DNA of 64,000 nt, taken from assembly GCA_040382235.1 (NCBI GenBank), contig JBEIFV010000014.1, positions 3,688 to 67,687 on the forward strand. Direction: 5' to 3'. Below are positions 37,201 through 45,378 of the stretch, piece after piece. The DNA is from JAEUOS01 sp040382235 (GTDB lineage: Bacteria; Pseudomonadota; Gammaproteobacteria; Burkholderiales; JAEUOS01). The notes below the pieces were generated by a model that was given only the letters and a program-made list of their open reading frames with translations, was not told the origin of the DNA and made no database searches. Numbering within the stretch: the stretch's first letter is position 1; each line of letters begins with the position of its first letter. A program made the translations under genes and the position numbers.

Positions 37201-38308
37201 GCGCGCTAATGGTCTTCATCGAAAAATCCGCCGGCGCCAGGCTGATCCCATCGTTGGTGGTCAGAGAAACCTGCCGCCCGCTGAGCTCGAAACCGGTCAC
37301 CTGCTTTTCGCCGATCCGCACGAAGCCAAGCGCGGTGCCGCCACTGGCAATCTCGCGCAGACCAATGCGACCGGATACACGCGCAAGCTCCAACACCGGC
37401 AATTCGCGCTCAAGGCGCCCCTGCACATTGGCCAGGCCTATGTCGCTGGTGAAGTACTCAAGATGATCGCCGTCGAAGCCAAGCCACGCCCGCACGCTGC
37501 CGGTTCCGGAACGGATATCCACCGGGTAGTCGATCCATGCGCGCCACGCGGCCAAGTCGATGTACTTGAGGTCGGCATACAGTGCGCCACGCCATTGGCG
37601 CAAGCGGGCCAATGAATCGCCGTAAAGGTCGGCGCGCAGATCCAGTCGCGAAGCCAATTCACGTGGGGGATCGGCGACAAAACCGAACCGATGGCGTGCG
37701 CCGGAGCTCTCCAGCACGGTGCGGATATTCGACAGTACGAGCTCCGGAGCGCCGCGCAGTTCGTCGTTCCAGCGCAATTTCGATTCCGCGATAACGATGC
37801 GCCGCTGCCCGAGAATCCAATCGGACAGCCCGGTACCGTCCGGCTGATCATTGATTTCGATACCACCGACCACAAACGTTCCACCGCGGGTGCGGCGGAT
37901 ATCAAGCTCGGCCCCGGTGACTTCCAGCGCGTGCAGGCGCAACTCACGCATCGGCGCCGACCACCAGGAGACAGTGAGCGAAACATAGGGCAAGGAAAGC
38001 GCCGGCCGCCCCTGACGGTCGTACAGCCGTACGTCGGTCAAATCCAGATCTGGATGCAAGCCGTCCCAGCCGGCATCGATGCGGCCAATCGTCACCTTGC
38101 TGCCGAGGCTGCGCGACAACGCACTTTCGATCGACGGCCGATAATTCTCGGCGTTCGGCAAAATCGCATACCGCAGCAGAATGAAAGTCAGCGCGACCAC
38201 GAAGAAAACCGCCCAGATCAACCACTCGGTCAGCCGGAATACGCGTGCAAGCGCACGGCGCCATCGGGAGACACCGGAGAGGGTTTGCGTGGTGCTTGCT
38301 GCGTCCAT
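34253..38308 (-). CDS. yhdP: YhdP-family AsmA-like envelope protein
   Basis: From the ATG at 38308 the protein has 1351 residues; a TTG at 38323 would add five. One N-terminal membrane anchor (LTEWLIWAVFFVVALTFILL, residues 23-42) is followed by a long, mostly beta periplasmic region. The end contains the AsmA-like block FLKADPGVGKLLGIMSLQALPRRLALDFRDVFSEGFAFD and a proline-rich tail (APAVPPRPAPPRATG). In E. coli, YhdP works with TamB and YdbH in moving phospholipids toward the outer membrane. It diverges from glnE, with about 80 bp between starts. Confidence 0.93.
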   Translation of the reverse strand: MDAASTTQTLSGVSRWRRALARVFRLTEWLIWAVFFVVALTFILLRYAILPNAENYRPSIESALSRSLGSKVTIGRIDAGWDGLHPDLDLTDVRLYDRQGRPALSLPYVSLTVSWWSAPMRELRLHALEVTGAELDIRRTRGGTFVVGGIEINDQPDGTGLSDWILGQRRIVIAESKLRWNDELRGAPELVLSNIRTVLESSGARHRFGFVADPPRELASRLDLRADLYGDSLARLRQWRGALYADLKYIDLAAWRAWIDYPVDIRSGTGSVRAWLGFDGDHLEYFTSDIGLANVQGRLERELPVLELARVSGRIGLREIASGGTALGFVRIGEKQVTGFELSGRQVSLTTNDGISLAPADFSMKTISARAAKPQEVELEANSLDLEPLAKLLEHLPLDAQFRKTLGEFNPRGSVFDFRLSWRGEFEKPVSYSARGRFFDLSLDARGPVPGFAKLSGTVVASEKGGTLTLASRNAVVLLPQLFEDPKLDFDMLTAQLGWSHPNGKLELRTDNAAFSNQDAAGTAQFVYRTEPGTPGYLELNAKLARGQGARAHRYLPKHMKATRSWVQAAIEKGRVDEGVFYLKGNLQDFPFKDPKRGNFRVALKLSDASFLYASGWPRIENVKGDLIFDRSALEFRGNAPGNVGLARLGRVEARIPDLDAARLVVDVQGAAEGPTQAFLQFIDESPLDRMFDGYTDTIRASGAGRLSLSLSLPLDEVEKIRLSGQYQITNNDVKVDADLPLLARTSGVVAFTESGVSLRNVRGDALGGQFTLAGASRGDGTIALTAGGNLTLPGLRSWISDPLLAAMSGSTAWRAAINVRKKTGELSVESNLAGVAIDLPAPFGKVAADAWPLRLAKTALPGTRNDDEITISLGRVLNARVQRRLEGGEMRFARAAVAVGDTLPALPRAGLALNVTATNIDIEQIKARLFDSRWSAPSSPQGALVANAAPAALAGYMPVQANLKADVLDVYGKRLSQVRLGISQEGSAWVANLASQEANGNLTFQGGSGRDNGRFTARLRNLFIPANLARQEPRDDTPMDRLAQELPAVDVVIDAFEVGEKKLGKLELVAINAGNEWRIQRLNLANADGVLAGSGAWRARRIGDTRRRLALDFTLEAYDAGRLLDRLGFPGTVRNGSGRLEGNVAWEGSPLALDYPSLSGNIALRVEKGQFLKADPGVGKLLGIMSLQALPRRLALDFRDVFSEGFAFDLVSASSKIERGVLSTTDFKMTGVTAAVLMNGEVDLVKETQGLRVVVLPDLSGGMGSVVTALLGNPILGLATYLAQRILKDPLSRAFSFEYVISGTWADPKTARIQNTQIGQAGAGGEQGGAQAPAVPPRPAPPRATGEDGK

Positions 38309-38387
38309 AGCTTCACTGGTCAATGTAGCATAGGCCGCGCTTTGGATAATGGATGCACCACAACGCAGGCAATCAAGGAATTTTCAT

Positions 38388-41066
38388 TTGGAAACAAACA
38401 CTTCGGAATCCCCTTCCATCCCGCATGGCAGATTCTTCAGTGCTTATGCGCGGGCGCAACTTGCGGCCAGGCCCGATTTGGCCGAAACACTGGCGCGGCT
38501 GTCGGCGCAAAAGCTTGATGCATCCGGCATTGCGAACCTGATAGGCGAGGCACTTGGTGCGCGAGGCGGTGACCTGCCACGTGCGTTGCGCGATGTACGC
38601 CGCATCGTCATGCTGGTGATCATGGAGCGCGACCTGGCGGGCTTAGCCGATCTGTCCGAGGTGACTCAAGCGATGTCCGCACTGGCGGAGCAGGCCATTG
38701 GCGCCGCCCTTGCCGCAGCGGTAGCGGAGCTGGCGCCGCGCCTGGGCACACCCATGGGCGCCGATAGCGACTTGCCGCAAACCCTGCATGTGGTCGGCAT
38801 GGGCAAGCTGGGCGGACATGAACTCAATGTGTCGTCCGACATCGACCTTATTTTCTTGTACCCGGAGGAAGGCGAAACCCGCGGCGGGACCGTCAGTGTC
38901 GGCAATCGGGAGTTTTTTGGTCAGGTTGGCAGGCGCGTGATCGCGACGCTTTCGGAAGCAACGGCAGAAGGCTACGTTTTCCGTGTCGACATGCGCCTGC
39001 GGCCCTGGGGCGACGGCCCTCTGGCGATGGGCTTTGAGGCTCTCGAAAACTATCTGGTCGCCCAGGGTCGTGACTGGGAACGCTACGCATGGATCAAGGC
39101 CCGGGTGCTCACTGGAGACCGCGCCGGCGAACTGATGACCATGGTCACGCCTTTCGTGTACCGGCGCTACCTGGACTTTGGCTCGATCGAGTCTCTCAAA
39201 GGTCTGCACGCGCAGATCAGTCGCGAAGTTGCAAGGCGCGAACTGGATGACCATGTAAAGCTGGGGCCGGGTGGCATCCGTGAAATCGAATTCGTGGCGC
39301 AGGCACTGCAACTGATACGCGCCGGCCGCGACGCGCGGCTGCGCCTGCGGCCTACCGTATCGGCGTTGAAGGCGCTGGCTGAACTGGGCCTTTTGCAAGC
39401 TATGGCGGTAAGCGAATTGACGGCCGCCTACAATTTCCTGCGCCGGGTCGAGCATCGCCTGCAGTACGCGAACGACCAGCAAACCCACATGCTGCCGGCT
39501 TCGCAGGAAGCGCGTTTGCAGCTGGCACAAGCCATGGGATGCGCTGACTGGCCAGGCTTCATGATGCTGCTCGACGCGCACCGCGGCAGGGTGCGGCGAC
39601 ACTTCGAACACGTGTTGGGCGACCCCGCGCCGGCGCTGCCCGGCAACGACGCGGTTCCCCTCGCGCAACGCCTGCAAGGCGCGGGATTCACCCAAGCCGA
39701 CGAACAGGCCCGCCTGATCGACGCCACTTTCAGTGGCGCCAAGATCCGGCGCCTGGCCGAAAGTTCGCGCCAACGTTTGGACGCGCTGCTGCCGCGCTTG
39801 ATTGATGCCGCCGGCAGCACAGCGGCACCGGATGTGACCCTGCCGCGCCTGCTCGGCTTCATCGAAAGCATCGCCTCGCGCGCGAGCTATCTTTCCCTGC
39901 TGTCACAGTCCGCGCCTGCGCTCACGCGACTGGCACGCCTGCAGGGCGCCTCCGACTGGGCTTCGCGTTATCTGACACTGCATCCGATCCTGCTTGACGA
40001 ACTCATAGACGAGCAAACACTGTATGGGGCGCCCGACATGGCAGGGTTCTCGGCCGATGCGGAAGCCCAGATCGCCGCCTGCGGCGATGACCTGGAAGCG
40101 CAGATGAACGCCTTGCGGGAAACCCACCACACCGCGGTGTTCCGCCTGCTGGCGCAAGACGTACAGGGCCTGCTTACCGTGGAGACCCTGGCCGATCATT
40201 TGTCGGAACTGGCGGACCGCACACTGGCCATCGCGCTTGCGCAAGCCTGGGCGGCGTTGAAGTCGCGCCACAGCGATACGCCGGAATTCGCGGTGATCGC
40301 CTATGGCAAGCTGGGTGGCAAGGAGCTTGGCTATGCATCGGACCTGGACCTGATCTTCATCTATGACGACGACCATGAAAAGGCAGCGGAAACCTATGCC
40401 CGCCTGGCGCAGCGCCTGATCACCTTCATCGATACCCAGACCACTTCCGGCCGCCTGTTCGAAGTCGACACCCGCCTGCGTCCCGATGGCGCCAGTGGCC
40501 TGTTGGTCACGAGCATGGCCGCGTTTGCCGACTATCAGCGCAGGCGTGCCTGGGCGTGGGAGCATCAGGCTCTCACCCGCGCCCGCTTTTGTGCCGGCAG
40601 TGCGCGCGTTGGTGCCGCCTTCGAAGAGGAGCGCCGTCACATACTGGCGCTACCGCGCGCAGCCGACAAGCTGCGGGCCGAGGTGCGCGCCATGCGCGAG
40701 AAAATGCATGCCGGCCACCCGAATCGTTCAGGTCAGTTCGACCTCAAGCACGACGCCGGAGGCATGATCGATATCGAGTTTTGCGTGCAAACCCTGGTGC
40801 TGCTGCATGCCCGTGACAACCCACGCCTGTTCGGCAATCTGGGCAACATCAGCCTGTTGCGTGAAGCTGGCGAGGCCGGACTGATCCCGGCGGAACTGGG
40901 CGCGGCCGCCGGCGACGCCTATCGCGCCTACCGCAGGTATCAACACGCGCTACGCCTCAACAACGCCGAGTTTGCGCGGGTTCCGCCCGCGCAGGTAAGC
41001 GCCGAAGCCGCCGTGGTCCGCAGCCTATGGCAAACCGTGCTTGGAAATGATGACTGCTGCGGATAA
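38388..41066 (+). CDS. glnE: Glutamine synthetase adenylyltransferase / adenylyl-removing enzyme
   Basis: The TTG at 38388 is chosen since AAGGAA sits 8 bases upstream; an ATG at 38349 lacks a ribosome site and would add 13 residues. The 892-residue enzyme has two nucleotidyltransferase domains, GMGKLGGHELNVSSDIDLIF near residue 136 and AYGKLGGKELGYASDLDLIF near 640. These are the deadenylylating and adenylylating halves that tune glutamine synthetase in response to PII and glutamine. The N-terminal region before the first domain is shorter than in E. coli GlnE, as common in this group. Confidence 0.96.
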   Translation: METNTSESPSIPHGRFFSAYARAQLAARPDLAETLARLSAQKLDASGIANLIGEALGARGGDLPRALRDVRRIVMLVIMERDLAGLADLSEVTQAMSALAEQAIGAALAAAVAELAPRLGTPMGADSDLPQTLHVVGMGKLGGHELNVSSDIDLIFLYPEEGETRGGTVSVGNREFFGQVGRRVIATLSEATAEGYVFRVDMRLRPWGDGPLAMGFEALENYLVAQGRDWERYAWIKARVLTGDRAGELMTMVTPFVYRRYLDFGSIESLKGLHAQISREVARRELDDHVKLGPGGIREIEFVAQALQLIRAGRDARLRLRPTVSALKALAELGLLQAMAVSELTAAYNFLRRVEHRLQYANDQQTHMLPASQEARLQLAQAMGCADWPGFMMLLDAHRGRVRRHFEHVLGDPAPALPGNDAVPLAQRLQGAGFTQADEQARLIDATFSGAKIRRLAESSRQRLDALLPRLIDAAGSTAAPDVTLPRLLGFIESIASRASYLSLLSQSAPALTRLARLQGASDWASRYLTLHPILLDELIDEQTLYGAPDMAGFSADAEAQIAACGDDLEAQMNALRETHHTAVFRLLAQDVQGLLTVETLADHLSELADRTLAIALAQAWAALKSRHSDTPEFAVIAYGKLGGKELGYASDLDLIFIYDDDHEKAAETYARLAQRLITFIDTQTTSGRLFEVDTRLRPDGASGLLVTSMAAFADYQRRRAWAWEHQALTRARFCAGSARVGAAFEEERRHILALPRAADKLRAEVRAMREKMHAGHPNRSGQFDLKHDAGGMIDIEFCVQTLVLLHARDNPRLFGNLGNISLLREAGEAGLIPAELGAAAGDAYRAYRRYQHALRLNNAEFARVPPAQVSAEAAVVRSLWQTVLGNDDCCG

Positions 41067-41097
41067 ATTCTGCGGGTGACCGCTGCGGGGAGCCGGA

Positions 41098-41442
41098 TCA
41101 TCCTGCCAGACGCTGCAATCCGTGCAACGCCACCATCCCGACTGAAATCGCCAGCACTGAACTATGCGTCAGTATCGCGACTATGAGGCCGCTCAGACCC
41201 GCAATCAGTCGGATGTTATCCAGCGAAACGACTATCTGGCCTTGATGCAGGAACAAATCGGGAATGGCGATCGCACTGAGGGCTGCGGCCGGCGCGAAGC
41301 GCAGGGCGCGTTGCCAGCCTTGCGGCAGTTGGAATCGATCCGAAACGATGAACAGCGCGGCCCGGTTCAGGTAGGTGGCCATGGCCATGCCCAGGATGAT
41401 GCCCCACAGCGCCCAGCCATACTCGTTCACATGATTGATCAC
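41098..41442 (-). CDS. azlD: AzlD-family branched-chain amino acid exporter subunit
   Basis: Start is a GTG at 41442 overlapping the azlC stop (GTGA), giving 114 residues. There are three to four hydrophobic segments, beginning WALWGIILGMAMATYLNRAALFIV, and the AzlD LRFAPAAALSAIAIPDL block. AzlD is the small partner of AzlC in an inner-membrane exporter for branched-chain amino acids and analogues. The overlap implies equal, coupled synthesis. Confidence 0.9.
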   Translation of the reverse strand: MINHVNEYGWALWGIILGMAMATYLNRAALFIVSDRFQLPQGWQRALRFAPAAALSAIAIPDLFLHQGQIVVSLDNIRLIAGLSGLIVAILTHSSVLAISVGMVALHGLQRLAG

Positions 41443-42161
41443 CTTGCATTCCCCGCAATCGCGCGTTCGGCCAGCGCACCGGCGGCAATGCCGGCGATTG
41501 CCCCGCATACCAGACCCAGCTTCATCGGCAACGCGGCGGCGGCGAGGGAAACCCCGCCGCCGACGGCAGCGGCGATCAATTCGGGCCGGCTGCGCACGAA
41601 AGGACCCATCAGCGCGAGTATCCCCAATGTCGCGGCAAACTCCAGGCGCCATGCCGCCGGGACCTGAGCGCCCGCGTGGATTCCAGCGATGGTCGCAACG
41701 ATCCATGTCAACGCCACCATGTTGCCACCCCCCAGGTAATACCAGTGGCGATACGGCAAGTCGGGGTGATCCGCCATCTTGCGCATGAAGAGAGCAAAGC
41801 CGGTATCGGTATTGAAATAGCCAAGCAGCAGCCGCCATGAAAGCGACAATTTGCGAAAGTGGGGAGCCGCCGCGGCGCTATAGATGACAAAGCGCAAACT
41901 GATGACCAGCGCGGTGAACACCACCACCAAAGGCGGCGCACCGACAACCATCAGCGGCAGGGCGGCGATCTGCGCCGTGCCGGAGAACACCAGCAGCGTT
42001 ATTGCCACCGACTCCCAAAACGAAAGGCCGGCGGCTCGCGTGGCGATGCCCGTGACTATTCCGAAGGGCACGGTGCCGGCGAGAAAGGGAGATATCGCGA
42101 GCGCTCCGGCCATGTAGGCCGTGCGCGGCGACTCACCGCCTTGCGAATGCGCCGCGTTCAT
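41439..42161 (-). CDS. azlC: AzlC-family branched-chain amino acid exporter
   Basis: The ATG at 42161 overlaps the MFS gene stop by 4 bp (ATGA). The 240-residue protein has the AzlC hallmark ISPFLAGTVPFGIVTGIATRAAGLSFWESVAITLLVFSGTAQIAALPLM and the YFNTDTGFALFMRK motif, with six or more membrane spans. It exports branched-chain amino acids with AzlD. ilvA and ilvE are also in this window but not in this operon. Confidence 0.93.
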   Translation of the reverse strand: MNAAHSQGGESPRTAYMAGALAISPFLAGTVPFGIVTGIATRAAGLSFWESVAITLLVFSGTAQIAALPLMVVGAPPLVVVFTALVISLRFVIYSAAAAPHFRKLSLSWRLLLGYFNTDTGFALFMRKMADHPDLPYRHWYYLGGGNMVALTWIVATIAGIHAGAQVPAAWRLEFAATLGILALMGPFVRSRPELIAAAVGGGVSLAAAALPMKLGLVCGAIAGIAAGALAERAIAGNAR

Positions 42162-43357
42162 GCTCCGGCAGCGGCACCACGTCGCTTCAGCGCCAGCCAC
42201 AGAATCGCCATCGACACCAGCACCAGGAACGGCAGTGCCCCCATATTCAGCAATTCCCAGCCGCGGCTTGTGACCAGGGCGCCGGACGAAAAAGAGGAAA
42301 TCGCCATGGTCAGAAACACCAGGAAATCGTTGGCGCCCTGCACCCGGTTCTTCTCTTCGGGGCGATAGGTCTGGGTCAGCAAGGTGGTACCACCGATGAA
42401 CATGAAATTCCAGCCCACCCCGAGTGCGAACAGGGCGACGAGAAAATGTGTCACGTCGTTGCCGCTGAGCGCAAAAGCGACACAGCCGAACATCAGAAGA
42501 ACACCGGTGAATATGATGTTGAGAACGCCAAAACGTCGTATCAGGCTGCCGGTGAAAAATGAGGGTGCGAACATGCCGATGACATGCCATTCAAGCACCA
42601 GTACCGCGTCCGAAAACGGATGGCTGCACATCTGCATGGCCAGCGGCGTGGCGGTCATCAGGAGGTTCATGACGCCGTAGCCGATGGTGGCCGACAGCGC
42701 CGCCACGACAAACACCGGCTGGCGCATGATTTCGCCCAAGGGCCGGCCGCCACCGGCCTTCTCGGCCGCGGTCTGTGGCGGAAAGCGAATGAACTGGATC
42801 ACCAAAAGCGACGCCAGGGCGAACAGCACCAGCACTGCAAAAGAGCCCGCGAAAGCAACCGCCAGCAGGTCTTTCGAGTATTTCGCGAGATTGGGCCCGA
42901 CCACGCCGCCAATGATGCCGCCAGCCATGACGTACGAGATCGCTCGCTCCTTGAAGGAAGGCGGCGCCACTTCGGCGGCAGCGAAACGGTAAAGCTGGCC
43001 GCAGGCGTTGTAGATGCCCACCACCATGGTGCCGAGGCACACCAGCCAGAACAGCTTCAAGTGCGTGCCCATCGCCGCCAGGGTCACGCCCAGTACACCG
43101 AACAGGGTGCCGACTGAAAACCCGATGCGTCGGCCGTAGCGCCGCATCATGCGCGCGATCGGCGCGGAAGCCAGCGCCGAGCCGATCACATAGGCGGTGA
43201 CCGGAATGGTCGCCAGGGCTGCGTTGGGTGCCAGCGCGAAACCGACCAATCCATTGACCGCGATCATGGTCGTGTTGTTGACAAACAGCAGACCCTGGCA
43301 AAGGATCAGCAGAAACACATTGCGTTTGGTATCAGTAGGTTCTGGGCTTGAAGTCAT
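42158..43357 (-). CDS. MFS transporter
   Basis: The 399-residue protein has 12 predicted membrane segments and the MFS loop 2-3 motif (RMMRRYGRRIGFSVGTLFG). Substrate is unknown. It overlaps a 77-codon ORF at its start and azlC at its end by ATGA junctions, so it is part of a tightly coupled operon running from 45299 to 41098. Short basic loops and the absence of a C-terminal domain are ordinary for drug- or metabolite-exporting MFS proteins. Confidence 0.88.
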   Translation of the reverse strand: MTSSPEPTDTKRNVFLLILCQGLLFVNNTTMIAVNGLVGFALAPNAALATIPVTAYVIGSALASAPIARMMRRYGRRIGFSVGTLFGVLGVTLAAMGTHLKLFWLVCLGTMVVGIYNACGQLYRFAAAEVAPPSFKERAISYVMAGGIIGGVVGPNLAKYSKDLLAVAFAGSFAVLVLFALASLLVIQFIRFPPQTAAEKAGGGRPLGEIMRQPVFVVAALSATIGYGVMNLLMTATPLAMQMCSHPFSDAVLVLEWHVIGMFAPSFFTGSLIRRFGVLNIIFTGVLLMFGCVAFALSGNDVTHFLVALFALGVGWNFMFIGGTTLLTQTYRPEEKNRVQGANDFLVFLTMAISSFSSGALVTSRGWELLNMGALPFLVLVSMAILWLALKRRGAAAGA

Positions 43358-43587
43358 GTGAGGTGGCGCGGCGAGCGCAAGAGGCTTGAGGCGGACTGGG
43401 CGAACTGGGCGGACGCAACCGGGCGCGGCATCAGCGCACTGCGGCTAATACCGGCCCCGACCGGGTTTGCAATGGCCCCGGCCGCGTACTGCGAGAACGG
43501 GGCGACATAGTGGAACGACTGCCATACAGCAAGAGCAAAGCCTGCGAGTATGCGCCCACCAAACGCATCCTGGCTACTCGCCTTCAT
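43354..43587 (-). CDS. Possible small coupled ORF (77 codons)
   Basis: Its ATG at 43587 overlaps the stop of the upstream secreted-protein gene and its TGA overlaps the MFS start codon as ATGA. It fills the only gap in an otherwise overlapping operon. The product starts MKASSQDAFGGRILAGFALAVW and contains one weakly hydrophobic stretch (residues 11-40). I recognise no family. The double overlap is the sole evidence; it could be chance in a GC-rich gap of about 215 bp. Confidence 0.35.
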   Translation of the reverse strand: MKASSQDAFGGRILAGFALAVWQSFHYVAPFSQYAAGAIANPVGAGISRSALMPRPVASAQFAQSASSLLRSPRHLT

Positions 43588-44518
43588 ATCCAGTCTGTCG
43601 AACCTCGACGAAACGCCGGCCATCCCAGCGCATAACCTTGAGGTTGCCGCCGCTGTAGTAGCGCGCACGTACCAGCAACTCATCGGCACCGTCGCCATCA
43701 AGATCAAGCACCGCCGCCACCTGCAAGGCAAAGCTGGCGGCGCGATCGCGCCCGAGACCACCGGATGGGCCAGCCGAATACAGGACCGCGTCAGCGGTCG
43801 CACCCTCGCGGACGATCAGGTTGAGCGTGTCGAAGGTACCGGGCTCGGTTGCGGGTGCGTCGCCGCTCCCGATCGCACCGATCAGCCACAGCGGCTCCGG
43901 CCCGCGTAGCGCTTCCAGCGTCGCGCTGAACGATTGCGCGTGGACCTGCGTGGCCTGCGGCAAAAGCATTGCAACGCGCTCGACGAGCGCCGCCGGCACT
44001 TCCCGGGACGCCAGCAAACGTGCTTCCGTTCCGCTCAGCGCCGCGAAACTCTTCCAGGTCTGATCAAAGGTCCGCACCTTGAGAACGCGCGGTGGGTGTA
44101 CCGCAAGCGCGATGCGATCCTCAAGCGCACGATAGCCCGGCGCTTCGGTTCCAGCCTCCGCCAGAAACCAGCAGGGCGGTGGTAGCGGCAGGCGCGCCGT
44201 CTCATCTTCCCGGACAATCGCGACCACGCGCGGCAGCACGCGCTCGCGATTGCGACCGGCCAGGTCCACAACACCGAAGGCCAGGCGGGCATCCTTGCCG
44301 ACCTGGGCGGCAGCGCTCCGGCGTGAAGGCAACACCTCCCCTGGCCGCCTGATGGCGCCCTTCAGCAGCCCGACGCGCCCGGTGCAGGCGGGGCCGTCGC
44401 CCGGGATCTCGAGAAACGCGCGGTCGTTGGCATCGATGAATCCTACCCACCATCGAGGCGTGTCTTGCGCGTTCGCGGCAAAGGCCGCCGCGCATAGCAA
44501 AGCCAGTCCGCTACGCAT
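43574..44518 (-). CDS. Hypothetical secreted protein with an FG-GAP-like end
   Basis: The ATG at 44518 overlaps the upstream gene's stop and yields 314 residues starting with a signal peptide (MRSGLALLCAAAFAANAQ-D). The C-terminus includes VAAVLDLDGDGADELLVRARYYSGGNLKVMRWDG, a calcium-loop-like DLDGDG of the FG-GAP/VCBS type. The rest is unrecognised. It is likely periplasmic or exposed. Its place between a membrane metalloprotease-like protein and an MFS transporter gives no clear function. Confidence 0.7.
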   Translation of the reverse strand: MRSGLALLCAAAFAANAQDTPRWWVGFIDANDRAFLEIPGDGPACTGRVGLLKGAIRRPGEVLPSRRSAAAQVGKDARLAFGVVDLAGRNRERVLPRVVAIVREDETARLPLPPPCWFLAEAGTEAPGYRALEDRIALAVHPPRVLKVRTFDQTWKSFAALSGTEARLLASREVPAALVERVAMLLPQATQVHAQSFSATLEALRGPEPLWLIGAIGSGDAPATEPGTFDTLNLIVREGATADAVLYSAGPSGGLGRDRAASFALQVAAVLDLDGDGADELLVRARYYSGGNLKVMRWDGRRFVEVRQTGYEGE

Positions 44519-45299
44519 CCGGCCCGCCCTCGGCGAATGGCAGCTCCGATACACGGCCGCGCTGCATCCAGACGATCGCCGCCGCCCAGGCCAGGCTGGC
44601 GATCATGATCAACTGCCCCAAACGGCCGCAGAAAATGCCAATGCCGCGCGCGCTCGGCAACAATCCGAGGTCGCCGAAAAGATTCTGCCAGTCGTGGCCA
44701 TCACTCTCAGCACCGGTGCGACCGTCCAGGAGCATGATGCGCGGGTCGAACGCGTCGAACATGTACACCGCCATCATGATGATCGAATAACCCAGGAGCC
44801 AGGTGAACAGGGCCGCACCGAACGGGTCGCGGCGTCGAATCAAGAGGACTGCAGCCAACAGGCCCGGCATCAGATGCTGGCCAAGGGTACCCCCAAGGAT
44901 GGTCACGAATTGCGGCGCCCACAGCAACAGAACATGGCCCGCCTCGTGGAAGGGGGTAAGGACCGCCCACAGGAAGTAACTGCCGGCTTGGCCGGCAGGG
45001 ACATCGACATCTTTGAAGATCAAGGCGGTCCAGAAACATGCGGTGGCCAGCCCGACCGCACGCAACAGCCAGTAAGTGCGGTCAATGGCGGGCGGAACAT
45101 GAAGAACGAGTTGCAGAATTTCGCTGCCGCGCGCGGGCCCCTCATCGACTTTGATCGCGGCTCGCCGATCGTGGCGCGGTGCGGCACCGAGTGCGCCGAC
45201 CTTGGCAAGGATCACACCGCAAGCCGCGCATGCGGCCGGCGCGGACTGGTCAGCGGGCAGCGGCGCGTGGCCGCACTTTGGGCATTGAGTGAAGGTCAT
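44511..45299 (-). CDS. Zinc-ribbon membrane protein with HEAGH motif (site-2/M50-like)
   Basis: The ATG at 45299 (MTFTQCPKCG) gives 262 residues; longer starts are unsupported. A zinc ribbon with C6, C9, C24 and C27 lies at the N-terminus. From about residue 77 there are five to six membrane segments, the second containing FHEAGHVLLL (HEAGH at residues 118-122), an HExxH zinc-protease motif inside the bilayer as in M50-type intramembrane proteases. GGTLGQHLMPGLLA follows, and a later DGHDW could supply the third ligand, although the usual NPxxDG is absent. It may be a M50B-like protease or a non-proteolytic relative. It heads an operon of coupled genes and diverges from ilvE. Confidence 0.7.
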   Translation of the reverse strand: MTFTQCPKCGHAPLPADQSAPAACAACGVILAKVGALGAAPRHDRRAAIKVDEGPARGSEILQLVLHVPPAIDRTYWLLRAVGLATACFWTALIFKDVDVPAGQAGSYFLWAVLTPFHEAGHVLLLWAPQFVTILGGTLGQHLMPGLLAAVLLIRRRDPFGAALFTWLLGYSIIMMAVYMFDAFDPRIMLLDGRTGAESDGHDWQNLFGDLGLLPSARGIGIFCGRLGQLIMIASLAWAAAIVWMQRGRVSELPFAEGGPDA

Positions 45300-45378
45300 G
45301 AAAACACAGCCCGGATTATAGGGAGCGAATCCGCTAAAATCATGTTCCTCTTTCAAAATCGATCTGGAGATACGCATC

